64,000 nt of DNA from Anabaena lutea FACHB-196. Its GTDB lineage: Bacteria; Cyanobacteriota; Cyanobacteriia; Cyanobacteriales; Nostocaceae. Both the position numbers and the translations under genes were made by a program. Within the stretch, counting starts at the first letter, position 1. Every line of letters begins with the position of its first letter. Shown here one piece after another: positions 43,301-52,700 of the stretch. Location of the stretch: the NCBI RefSeq assembly GCF_014698305.1, contig NZ_JACJST010000011.1:62001-126000 (forward strand), in the 5' to 3' direction. Under the pieces are notes generated by a model. It did no database searches. It was not told the DNA's origin and worked only from the letters and a program-made list of their open reading frames with translations.

Positions 43301-45498
43301 TTACTCTTTCCGACATCAGTAACCAAACCATTACTGTCCAATATGCAACTACTAGCGGTACAGCCATAGCTGGTTCAGACTATAGCAACACTACAGGAAC
43401 ATTAACCTTCAACCCAGGAGTAACAACTCAAGTTATCAATATTCCTATTCTCAATGATTCCATCAATGAAGCGAATGAAACCTTTACTCTGACCCTGACA
43501 TCTCCCACCAATGCCAGCTTGGGTACGAAAACAAGCACCACCACAACCATAACCGATACCCTCGTTGCTTCTGTTACTACTACCCTACCTACCAACGTAG
43601 AAAACCTTTCTCTAGCAGGAACAACTTCTATAAACGGTACAGGTAATGCCGGAAATAATGTCCTGATTGGTAATCAATCCAATAACATTTTATTTGCTGG
43701 ATCAGGCGCTGATACATTGAAAGGAAAGGCAGGTGATGATACTCTCAGCGGTGAAGCAGATGCTGACATTTTTGAATTTGGTGGTCAAGCTTTAGCTGTA
43801 AATCCAGAAACAGGGTTTTTGGAGGAAATAGGAGCAACTGTAGGGTTTACAGGTCCAAAAAATACTTACATTGGCAAGGATACAATTACGGACTTCGCCA
43901 CTGGAGTAGATAAAATTTGGCTGGATATTAGCACCTTTACATCTATAGGTCCGGCAGGTTTAGATTTATCATTGATTGCTAATGGTTTTTCCTTAGTTAA
44001 CCAAGCTACCAATGCTGGTATTGACACTCAGAATGCGTATTTAGTTTACAATCAAGGAACTGGAGACTTGTTCTACAATGTCAACTTGTCGGCTTTTGGT
44101 AATGGTGGCGGCGGAATCTTTGCTAATTTGGGAGTCGGTACTGTCTTAGCTGCGACAGACATATCACTCATTGGCGATAATGACTTATCACTAATACCTG
44201 TAATTACCGTGGCTGCTACAGATGCCAATGCAGCGGAAACCGCAACAGGTGTCACTGCTAATCCTGGAGTATTTACCCTGTCCAGAACAGGTAGCCTAAC
44301 TAATGCCTTGACTGTTAACTACACGACCGCAGGAACCGCTACCAATGGTACAGACTACAGCAACCTAACGGGAACTGTTACCTTTGCCGCAGGCAGTAGC
44401 ACTGCAACTGTGACAGTTGACCCCATTGATGACACCCTTGTTGAAGGTACAGAAACAGCTATCCTCGACTTAGCCACTGGTACAGGATACACCCTGGGTA
44501 CGGCTACAAGTGCCACTGTGAATATTGCCGATAATGACTTGCCATTAGTCACGATTAACCTGAGTGACAACCAAACCATAGTTGAAGGCAGTACGAGTTC
44601 TCAAAATGTTTCCTATACGGTGACTCTTTCCAACACCAGCACTCAAACCATTACTGTCCAATATGCTACTGGTGACGGTACAGCCATAGCAGGTTCAGAC
44701 TATAGCAAAACTTCAGGAACTTTGACCTTTAATCCTGGTGTTACCAGTCGCGTCATCAATATCCCCATTGTTAATAATTTCATCAATGAAGCAAATGAAA
44801 CCTTTACTCTGACCTTGACATCTCCCACCAATGCCAGTCTGGGTACAAAAACCAGTGCCACTACAACCATAACTGATACCCTGACTGCTTTTGTCACCAC
44901 CACCCTACCAGCTTTCGTAGAAAACCTTTCTCTAGCAGGAACAACTTCTATAAACGGTACAGGTAATGCTGGAGATAATGTCCTGATTGGTAATCAAGCC
45001 AATAACATTTTATTTGGTGGATCAGGCGCTGATACCTTGAAAGGAAAAGCAGGTGATGATACTCTCATTGGTGGAGCGGGCGGTGACATTTTTGAATTTG
45101 GTGGTCAAGTTTTAGCTGTAAATCCAGTCACAGGGTCTTTGGAGGAAACAGGAGCAACTTTAGGGTTGACAGGGCCAAAAAATACTTACGTTGGTAAGGA
45201 TACAATTACTGACTTTGCTACTGAATTAGATAAGATTTTCCTGGATGTTAGCACTTTTACAGCTGTAGGACCGGCAGGTTCAGATTTATCATTGATTGCT
45301 AATGGTTTTACTCTAGTTAACCAAGCTACCAATGCTGGTATTGACAGTCTGAATGCGTACTTAGTTTACAATCAAGGAACTGGAGACTTGTTCTACAATG
45401 TCAACTTGTCGGCTTTTGGTAATGGTGGAGGCGGAATCTTCGCCAATTTGGGAGTCGGTACTGTCTTAGCTGCAACAGACGTATTACTCATCGCTTAA
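40393..45498 (+). CDS. giant secreted Calx-beta/RTX protein with choice-of-anchor L domain
   Basis: 1701 residues. Residues ~1-236 are a choice-of-anchor L-like domain (TATQLVNTLLGAGV ... FSYVFASEEYPEF). Seven Calx-beta domains (~240-1057) follow, then an RTX-type calcium-binding segment (NVLIGNQSNNILFAGSGAD, KAGDDTLSG) and a C-terminal-type module (~1127-1266). Two more Calx-beta domains, a second RTX segment and a second such module end the protein (LGVGTVLAATDVLLIA). The duplication of the whole tail is obvious at DNA level. No Sec signal; type I secretion is inferred. Probably an extracellular calcium-stabilised adhesin or sheath protein. Confidence 0.88.
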   Translation: MTTVSTTDLTSVTATQLVNTLLGAGVTATNITFTGANVAGGTFTGGIGAGIGIDSGIILSTGNIAFAQGPNNTGSRSGNNSRPGDTDLDTIVDPLSTEDAAVLEFDFIPSTSTISFSYVFASEEYPEFVNTQFNDVFAFFLNGQNIALIPGTTTPVSINTVNAGSSFTPGTGPNSSFFTPNYGTTFDLQFDGFTTVLSATATGLVPGVTNRIKLAIADTGDSAYDSAVFLQAASFGNATSVRVTATDSDAGEGTTPNVGVFTITRTGSTSSALSVNYTISGTASATDYNTIPSTIVIPAGQASTTVTITPTDDTLVEGNETVILSLIDTNNYDLGTPNSATVIISDNEVQNTVVNLSVSPASVFENGTTNLVYTFTREGATTSSLTVNYSVGGAATLNSDYTQTGASSFNATTGTITFATGASTATLTIDPTGDTDIENNETVALTLAAGTGYSIGTATAVTGTILDDDAPVITLTVNPTSVLEDGATNLVYTFTRTGNTATALTVNYGVAGTATLNTDYVQTGAATFTNTAGSITFASGASTATLTINPTTDTTVESNETIALTLAPNANYAIGTATAVTGTIIDDDSQAQPVITVVATDASAAETATGVTANPGVFTLTRTGSTTSGLTVNYTLAGTASNGTDYTTLPATVTFAAGSATATVTVNPIDDTLVEGTETAILNLATGTGYTLGAATSATVNIADNDFPPLPVITIAATDANAAETATGETANPGVFTLTRTGSTTDALTVNYTTAGTATNGTDYTNLPATVTFAAGSATATVTVNPIDDTLVEGTETAILNLATGTGYTLGAATSATVNIADNDFPPLPVITIAATDANAAETATGETANPGVFTLTRTGSTTDALTVNYTTAGTATNGTDYTNLPATVTFAAGSATATVTVNPIDDTLVEGTETAILNLATGTGYTLGAATSATVNIADNDFPPVTINLSDNQTIVEGLTSPQNVAYTVTLSDISNQTITVQYATTSGTAIAGSDYSNTTGTLTFNPGVTTQVINIPILNDSINEANETFTLTLTSPTNASLGTKTSTTTTITDTLVASVTTTLPTNVENLSLAGTTSINGTGNAGNNVLIGNQSNNILFAGSGADTLKGKAGDDTLSGEADADIFEFGGQALAVNPETGFLEEIGATVGFTGPKNTYIGKDTITDFATGVDKIWLDISTFTSIGPAGLDLSLIANGFSLVNQATNAGIDTQNAYLVYNQGTGDLFYNVNLSAFGNGGGGIFANLGVGTVLAATDISLIGDNDLSLIPVITVAATDANAAETATGVTANPGVFTLSRTGSLTNALTVNYTTAGTATNGTDYSNLTGTVTFAAGSSTATVTVDPIDDTLVEGTETAILDLATGTGYTLGTATSATVNIADNDLPLVTINLSDNQTIVEGSTSSQNVSYTVTLSNTSTQTITVQYATGDGTAIAGSDYSKTSGTLTFNPGVTSRVINIPIVNNFINEANETFTLTLTSPTNASLGTKTSATTTITDTLTAFVTTTLPAFVENLSLAGTTSINGTGNAGDNVLIGNQANNILFGGSGADTLKGKAGDDTLIGGAGGDIFEFGGQVLAVNPVTGSLEETGATLGLTGPKNTYVGKDTITDFATELDKIFLDVSTFTAVGPAGSDLSLIANGFTLVNQATNAGIDSLNAYLVYNQGTGDLFYNVNLSAFGNGGGGIFANLGVGTVLAATDVLLIA
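42511..43218 (+). repeat. two identical 354-bp Calx-beta repeat units
   Basis: Units 42511-42864 and 42865-43218 are one 118-codon Calx-beta domain each. They match base for base until two C/T changes near the end. The preceding unit (from about 42172) is a diverged version. Recent duplication or gene conversion. Confidence 0.9.
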
Positions 45499-45558
45499 TA
45501 GCTGTGCTTGACTTATAGTTAAGCATCTTGCAAAAGTAAGAGTTAATACTTACTATTC

Positions 45559-45600
45559 AGATCCCCGATTTCTTTGAGAAGTTGGGGATCTCATTGTTTT
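45559..45600 (+). terminator. terminator hairpin after the 40393 gene
   Basis: AGATCCCC (45559-45566) pairs with GGGGATCT (45584-45591), with inner pairing TTCTT/AAG. It is followed by CATTGTTTTT, a usable U-tract on the forward strand. It lies 61 bp after the stop. Confidence 0.65.
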
Positions 45601-45601
45601 T

Positions 45602-45693
45602 AGGACTTACGCAAGATGTAACTGAAAACCTGATTCTTGCCTAGTGGTAATTCATGAATTACCGCTACTTTCATTCGATTTTGCGTAAGTATG
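45602..45693. mobile_element. 92-bp MITE-like element, copy 2
   Basis: Same element as 4705-4796: left end AGGACTTACGCA intact, central palindrome GGTAATTCATGAATTACC intact, right end decayed (TGCGTAAGTATG). It is inserted just after the terminator hairpin. Confidence 0.75.
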
Positions 45694-45773
45694 AGTATTC
45701 TCAACAGATATGTCAGTTGCTGGTAAAAATAAAACTGGGCTAAGATGTGCAGAACATATACAAGCCTGATTTT

Positions 45774-48700
45774 ATGAATACTTTACTCAACTCTGCCCTG
45801 ACGCTGACATACAGCCAATTGAGCGCTTTTTCTGGTTTAGATAACTTCTGGCAGGTTTTCGACACTACATTTGGCACAGCATACAACCGCAGTGTAGCGG
45901 AAATTCTGCGTTTACAGTGGCAAGCTGGTGATTTTAGTCAAATTCCGCAAATAGAAATTATTGATAGCAGCATTCTGGGAACTGCTAACGGCGCTTATGC
46001 CAGTAGCACCAATAAGATTTATCTATCAGATACCTTTGTTAAGGCTGCAACATTGGAAGCCATTAGTACGCTTTTGTTAGAAGAAATTGGGCATTTTGTG
46101 GATGCTCAAATTAATCAGACGGATAGTGTTGGTGATGAAGGAGCAATTTTTGCTGAGTTAGTACAGGGTAATAGTCTAGATGATGCCACCTTACAAGCTT
46201 TGCAAGCAGAGAATGACCACGCAACAATTACTGTAAATGGGCAAACTATTCAGGTAGAACAGCAGGATTTCACCGGAACATCAAGTGGTGAGGAGATTAA
46301 AGGAACTTCTGGTGATGACACTATTGAAGGCTTAGGTGGTAATGATACACTTTTGGGAGAAGGTGGAAATGATCAATTATTCGGGGGAACAGGTTCTGAT
46401 ACCCTCACAGGTGGAACAGGACTAGATCAATTTGTCTTTGAATATTTCGATGGTTCTAGTTTGTCCCAAGACTTAGATGTAGTCGCTGATTTTGTCAAAG
46501 GACAAGACAAAATTGACCTCAGAAATGTTGGTATTGCTGACTATCAAACACTTTCATATCTCATCAGTGATGATTCTCTAAGTAATGCCGTCATTGCTGC
46601 CCGTTATAGCAACTCTTCTAATCCCATTTATGGCTATAGATTGAGAATCAATGGCTTGAGTAGCAGTCAACTAGCAGCCACTGACTTTATTTTCAGCACA
46701 TCTGTTGTTAATGACACCATCACAGGTACTGGCGGCAGTGATGATTTGTTTGGTGGTTTGGGCAACGATACTCTACAAGGTGGTGCGAATCCCGACCGTT
46801 TATTTGGTGAACAGGGAGATGATCGATTCCTGGGAGGATCAGATTCTGATACCTTCTATGGTGGAACAGGACTAGATACATTTGTCTTTGAATATTTCAA
46901 TGGTTCTAGTTTGTCCCAAGACTTAGATGTAGTCGCTGATTTTGTCAAAGGACAAGACAAAATTGACCTCAGAACTGTTGGTATTGCTGACTATCAGACA
47001 CTCTTAACTCTTATCAGTGATGATTCTCTAGGTAATGCCGTCATTGCTGCCCGTTATAGCAACTCTTCTAATTCCATTTATGGTTATAGATTGAGAATTG
47101 ATGGCTTGAGTAGCAGTCAACTAGCAGCCACTGACTTTATTTTCAGCACATCTGTTGTTAATGACAATTTCACAGCAACTAACAGCAGTGATGATTTGTT
47201 TGGTGGTTTGGGTAATGATACTCTACAAGGTAGTGGAGGAAATGACCGTTTATTTGGTGAACAGGGTGATGATAGATTCCTGGGAGGAACAGATTCTGAT
47301 ACCTTCTATGGTGGCACAGGACTAGATCAATTTATCTTTGAATATTTCAATGGTTCTAGTTTGTCCCAAGACTTAGATGTAGTCACTGATTTTGTCAAAG
47401 GACAAGACAAAATTGACCTCAGAACTGTTGGTATTGCTGACTATCAGACACTCTTAACTCTTATCAGTGATGATTCTCTAGGTAATGCCGTCATTGCTGC
47501 CCGTTATAGCAACTCTTCTAATTCCATTTATGGTTATAGATTGAGAATTGATGGCTTGAGTAGCAGTCAACTAGCAGCCACTGACTTTATTTTCAGCACA
47601 TCTGTTGTTAATGACAATTTCACAGCAACTAACAACAGTGATGATTTGTTTGGTGGTTTGGGTAATGATACTCTGCAAGGTAGTGGAGGAAATGACCGTT
47701 TATTTGGTGAACAGGGAGATGATAGGTTAGTCGGTGGTGTTGGTAATGACAGCCTTTATGGTGGTGTAGGAAGTGATACTGCTGTTTATTCAGGTACTCG
47801 TTCCCAATACCAAATTAGCAGTAATGCAGGAGTATTCACAATTACTGATTCCGTAAGTAATCGTGATGGCATAGATACATTGTATGATGTCGAAAAAGTA
47901 CAATTTTCCGATCAAATCATCACTATTGGTAATGTAGCTTTACCCAGCATTACCCTAGCTGTATCTCCTGCCAGCGTCACGGAAGATGGAACAGCAAACC
48001 TAATTTACACTTTCACCCGCACAGGTAGTACAACCAATGCTTTAACCGTCAACTATAGCATTGGCGGTACAGCAGCTAGTACAGACTACACTGGTGCAAC
48101 ACCTGGAACAGGAAAAACCATCACCTTTGCCGCAGGTTCCAGTACAGCAACATTAACTATTAACCCCACCGCAGATACCACTGTTGAAGCTAATGAAACC
48201 GTGGCTTTAACTTTAGCTACAGGTACAGGTTACACCGTTGGTACAACTACTGCGGTAACGGGAACTATTACGAATGATGATACTTCGTCAGCTATCACCA
48301 TCAACCTCAGTGCTGACCAGACCATAGTTGAAGGTCTTACCAGTCCACAAAACGTCAGATATACCATTACTCTTTCCAGTTCCAGTACCCAAAGCATTAC
48401 TGTGAACTATGCAACCAGTAACGGTACAGCTACAGCAGGGTCAGACTACACCACCAAAACAGGAACTTTGACCTTTGCCCCTGGTACTACCAGTCAATTT
48501 ATAGATATCCCCATTGTCAATGATGCCAATAATGAACCGAATGAAACCTTTACTCTGACGTTGAGTTCTCCCACTAACGCTAGTTTAGGAACGAAAACCA
48601 CCGCTACCACAACCATTACTGATACTCTGAATGCTTCTGCTACCACTACTTTAGCCGCAGGTGTGGAAAACCTGACTTTAACAGGAACAGCGGCTATTAA

Positions 48701-49463
48701 TGGTACTGGTAATGCTGGTAGTAACGTCCTCAGAGGTAATAGTGCCAATAACACTCTTGCAGGTGGAAATGGTAATGACACTTATGCTTTCCTAGCTAAT
48801 ACTGCTTTAGGAACGGATACGATTACGGAAACTGCAACAGGTGGTACTGATACTCTTGACTTTACTGATACTACTGCTGCCGTCAAAGTAAATCTTGGTA
48901 CAACTACTACACAGACTGTCAATAGTAATCTTAAACTCGTTCTTTCTGCGAATAATGTCATCGAAAACGCCACAGGTGGTAACGGTAATGACCGTCTGAC
49001 AGGTAATTCATTAAATAACCTGCTTGTTGGTGGTGCTGGAAATGACCTACTGCAAGGGTTAGCAGGAAATGATACTCTCTGGGGAGGTAATGGTGATGAT
49101 ATTCTTACCGGAGGAGTTGGTGTTGATCAATTTCGCTTCCAAGGTAGTGGAGTTTTTAATGCTAATTTAGGTGTTGATTACATTACTGATTTTACGGTTG
49201 GACAAGACAAGATTGCTTTGAGTAAAGCTACATTCAATGCTATTACTAACGCTGTCGGACAGGCGTTAACCAATTTTGCCGTGGTTGCAAATGATGGGTT
49301 AGTAGATGCTAGTACTGCCCGTATTGTTTATAGTCAAGAAACTGGCAGTATTTTCTATAATCAAAATGCTAATGTTTTGAATGCAGCGGCAGTGTTTGAG
49401 TTCGCTTATTTAAGTAATCCTGATATCACTCTCAGTAGCAGTGATTTTGTTTTGATTGCTTAG
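45774..49463 (+). CDS. giant secreted RTX/Calx-beta protein with EEIGH N-terminal domain
   Basis: 1229 residues from the ATG at 45774, chosen because it matches the MNT(L/V)L start of the neighbouring 49740 gene; a GTG at 45747 would add nine residues. Residues ~1-160 form a domain shared with that neighbour, with the motif LLEEIGHFVDAQINQTDS (H107). Three near-identical 150-residue modules follow, each with RTX nonapeptides (GGLGNDTLQGG-like) and a beta-rich segment. Then come a Calx-beta pair (~725-960), more RTX repeats and a C-terminal module (~1130-1229) ending DITLSSSDFVLIA. No Sec signal; probable type I secreted, calcium-binding extracellular protein. Confidence 0.87.
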   Translation: MNTLLNSALTLTYSQLSAFSGLDNFWQVFDTTFGTAYNRSVAEILRLQWQAGDFSQIPQIEIIDSSILGTANGAYASSTNKIYLSDTFVKAATLEAISTLLLEEIGHFVDAQINQTDSVGDEGAIFAELVQGNSLDDATLQALQAENDHATITVNGQTIQVEQQDFTGTSSGEEIKGTSGDDTIEGLGGNDTLLGEGGNDQLFGGTGSDTLTGGTGLDQFVFEYFDGSSLSQDLDVVADFVKGQDKIDLRNVGIADYQTLSYLISDDSLSNAVIAARYSNSSNPIYGYRLRINGLSSSQLAATDFIFSTSVVNDTITGTGGSDDLFGGLGNDTLQGGANPDRLFGEQGDDRFLGGSDSDTFYGGTGLDTFVFEYFNGSSLSQDLDVVADFVKGQDKIDLRTVGIADYQTLLTLISDDSLGNAVIAARYSNSSNSIYGYRLRIDGLSSSQLAATDFIFSTSVVNDNFTATNSSDDLFGGLGNDTLQGSGGNDRLFGEQGDDRFLGGTDSDTFYGGTGLDQFIFEYFNGSSLSQDLDVVTDFVKGQDKIDLRTVGIADYQTLLTLISDDSLGNAVIAARYSNSSNSIYGYRLRIDGLSSSQLAATDFIFSTSVVNDNFTATNNSDDLFGGLGNDTLQGSGGNDRLFGEQGDDRLVGGVGNDSLYGGVGSDTAVYSGTRSQYQISSNAGVFTITDSVSNRDGIDTLYDVEKVQFSDQIITIGNVALPSITLAVSPASVTEDGTANLIYTFTRTGSTTNALTVNYSIGGTAASTDYTGATPGTGKTITFAAGSSTATLTINPTADTTVEANETVALTLATGTGYTVGTTTAVTGTITNDDTSSAITINLSADQTIVEGLTSPQNVRYTITLSSSSTQSITVNYATSNGTATAGSDYTTKTGTLTFAPGTTSQFIDIPIVNDANNEPNETFTLTLSSPTNASLGTKTTATTTITDTLNASATTTLAAGVENLTLTGTAAINGTGNAGSNVLRGNSANNTLAGGNGNDTYAFLANTALGTDTITETATGGTDTLDFTDTTAAVKVNLGTTTTQTVNSNLKLVLSANNVIENATGGNGNDRLTGNSLNNLLVGGAGNDLLQGLAGNDTLWGGNGDDILTGGVGVDQFRFQGSGVFNANLGVDYITDFTVGQDKIALSKATFNAITNAVGQALTNFAVVANDGLVDASTARIVYSQETGSIFYNQNANVLNAAAVFEFAYLSNPDITLSSSDFVLIA
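46431..47780 (+). repeat. three 450-bp tandem in-frame repeats
   Basis: The segment starting TTTGTCTTTGAATATTTC recurs at 46431, 46881 and 47331 (period 450 bp, 150 codons). Copies 2 and 3 are almost identical. Each encodes an F-E-Y-F-(D/N)-G-S-S segment plus RTX nonapeptides. Confidence 0.9.
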
Positions 49464-49492
49464 AACATCGATATTAAAGAGGGTACAAGCCC

Positions 49493-49515
49493 CCACCAAA
49501 TCAAAGATTTGGTGG
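49493..49515. terminator. hairpin after the 45774 gene
   Basis: A perfect 10-bp stem, CCACCAAATC/GATTTGGTGG, with an AAA loop, 30 bp after the stop. A second imperfect hairpin (AATCAGTGGTGGGTT with AACCCCCATTGATT) follows. No strong U-tract. It could be a terminator, or two hairpins from an old IS200/IS605-like end. The rest of the 276-bp gap shows nothing else. Confidence 0.45.
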
Positions 49516-49739
49516 TCTTCAATCAGTGGTGGGTTCAAACCCCCATTGATTGCAACTACGAATTATGTTGACTTCCATAATACACTGAAAGCTTTTTAAC
49601 TATTTTGATCATATTTCCGAAATCTGGCCTTGACACAAGCAAAAATTTATGTCACTTTTGTGAAAAAATTATCATTGATTTAGGTGTCACTTTCAGACAT
49701 CTTCTTAGTACCAAATAATTTACCCACTTAATCAAATCT

Positions 49740-52700
49740 ATGAATACCGTACTCAGATCAGTTCTTGCACTGACCTACGACCAACTCAGCATATTTGCTG
49801 GTTTAGAAAATTTCTGGAATCTATTCGATACTACATTTGGCACACAATACGACCGTACCGTGGCTGTAACGCTTCGTTCTCAATGGCAAGCTGGTGATTT
49901 TAGTCAACTTCCCCAAATTGAGATTCTTGATAGTAGCATTCTTGGTAATGCTAACGGCGCTTATGCGAGTAGCACGAATAAGATTTATTTATCAAATAGC
50001 TTTTTAGCAAACGCTACACCAACAGCGGTTAGTGCGGTGCTGTTAGAGGAAATTGGGCATTATGTGGATGCTCATATTAATCAGACGGATAGTGCTGGAG
50101 ATGAAGGGGCTATTTTTGCTGAGTTAGTACAGGGTAACAGTCTGGATACAGAGACTTTACAGACTTTGAAAGCTGAGGATGATCACGCTACGATTACGGT
50201 GGATGGACAAGTAGTTGCTGTTGAGCAGAATTCGGGAACTATAGCCTTTAGTGCAGCAACCTACAGCGTTAATGAAAATGGTACACCTGTAACTGCTGTT
50301 ACCGTAACTCGTACCGGGGGAAGTATTGGAATAGTCAGTGCAACCCTTAACCTAACAAATGGTACTGCTAGTGCACCTTTTGACTATCAAAATACCCCAA
50401 TTACCGTTAATTTTGCCAATGGAGAAACCACAAAAACCGTTAATTTTAGTCAGGTAAGTCAAGGATTATCTTTTGATGGAGTTAATGATTATGTCAATGT
50501 CGGTGCAAAATCAAGTTTAGAAGTTTCTAATGCGATAACGATTGAAGCATGGATTAATCCTACAGGTGGTGGAAGCGAAATTCTGGCAGGTGGAATTATT
50601 GTTAACAAGGAAGGAGAATATGAAGTTGCCCGTTTTTCCGATGGTACTATTCAATGGGCATTTGCTAATGATAACCCAAGCTGGACATTTATTAATACAA
50701 ATTATGTTGCTCCCTTAAATCAATGGACTCATATTGCTGTAAGTTATGATTTAGGAGTAATTAAAACCTATGCTAACGGGGTTTTAGTCCATACCTATAA
50801 TGGTTCAGGAAATTTAGGAGATATTCACGTTAATCAAGATGATTTTCGGATTGGTGGGAGACAGGAAGAGAGCCAATTCTTCCAAGGCTCAATTGATGAT
50901 GTTCGTATTTGGAATAGAGCTAGAACTCAAGCAGAAATCCAAGCTAATTTGAATAAGGAACTAACAGGTGCTGAGAGTGGATTAGTTGGCTATTGGAATT
51001 TTAATTCTATTAAAGGTAATACAGTTGATGACTTAACCAGTAATCAGAATGATGGCACAATAATCGAGGCTCAAACTACCACAGGATTTGGTGCTATTGC
51101 TGGGACAATTCCTATCATTAATGACAACCTAATAGAAGGTAATGAAACAGTTAACTTAACCCTAACTAACCCCACTAATGGGGCTACAATAGGAACGCAA
51201 AATCAAGCAAAGCTGACCATAGTAGATAACGATATCCCCAACATCGGTAACTGGAAAACAGTGACGAATGGGGGATTTGAAACAGGGGATTTAAATGGTT
51301 GGTCTAATACCTCTGGGGAAAATTTATGGACGATAACAAGCGATCGCTCCATTTCTGGTAATTTTAGTGCTAAGGCAATTACAAATACTGCTTTCAATGG
51401 TCCTGGATATGCTTTGCAAAGAACAGTTACAGGATTGATAGCAGGAGAAAAGTATGTGTTAAGTGGTTTTATTTACACAGGGGGGCTAACAAGCGGAAAT
51501 ACTTATCTCGATTTAAACGATATCGCTAACGATCCAAACGTTGGTGCTGGTGACAGTTCTCAGACTTCACTCAATATCCAGTATAATCTGTTCTTAACTT
51601 TCTTAAATGGTATTGATCAATGGCAATTTGTTTGGAAAGAATTTGTTGCGCCTTCTAACCAGGTTACAGTCAGATTGGTACGAGATGGCGAAGTTAAAGC
51701 AGGAGAATCTGCCTACATTGATGACGTAGCAATTACACCTATTAGCCAATTTATTCCTCTTATTTCATCAGGGGTTTTAGCTTTTAGTAACACAACTTAT
51801 AGTCTTAAGGAAGATGGCACTGCGATCGCCTCGGTGACAGTTAATCGCACTGGAGGAAGTAATGGGGCTGTAAGTGCCAGAATTAACTTTAAAGATGGAA
51901 CAGCGAAAGCAACAAGCGACTACAATAATACTCCTATTACCGTGAATTTTGCCGATGGAGAAATCAGTAAAACCATCACTATTCCCATCGTTAATGACAC
52001 GACACCAGAACTAGATGAAACCCTCCAATTAACCTTAACTAACCCAACCGGAGGGGCAACTATTGGACAACAAAATTCTGCAAGTCTGACTATCATTGAT
52101 AATGATGCTACTTTGTTAATTACCGGACTTCCTCAAGGTTCATCAGGAAGTAATAAAGGTCAAACAACAATCGTTATTTCAGGACAGAATTTTGCACCCA
52201 ACGACCAAATTAGCTTAATTTCTCCTACTGGGACACCAACCACTGCTAGTAAAGTTTATTGGGTGAATGAAACCGAAGCTTGGGCAACTTTTAACTTACA
52301 GGGATTAGCTACTGGAAAATATGATGTTAAAGTTACCAATGGACAAAATAGTTCTGTTGTTAACGATATTTTCACAGTTACAAATGGTGCAGTAGGCAAT
52401 ATTCAAACTCAGTTGAGTTATCCAGCAAATGGTGTAGTTACAGTTAAATATACCAATGTCGGACAAACAGATGTCGTTGCACCTTTATTCAGAATTACTC
52501 CTACAAATGCCCAGGTAACATATCCTGAAGAAAATACCGTTAGTGCTACTCTCCGTCAACTGCTGAACTTATATTTAGGAACAAGTGAAAATGGACCATC
52601 AGGAATTTTAGCCCCTGGTGAAAGTGGGGAATTTTCCTTTGCTTATACTCCCAACGGTAATGGTTTAATTAACTTTGCTGTTACCCAAGTTCAACCCAAT

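Noticed and set aside
49493-49560. IS200/IS605 end
   Set aside because: Two hairpins resemble such ends, but no transposase or guide-like sequence is nearby.
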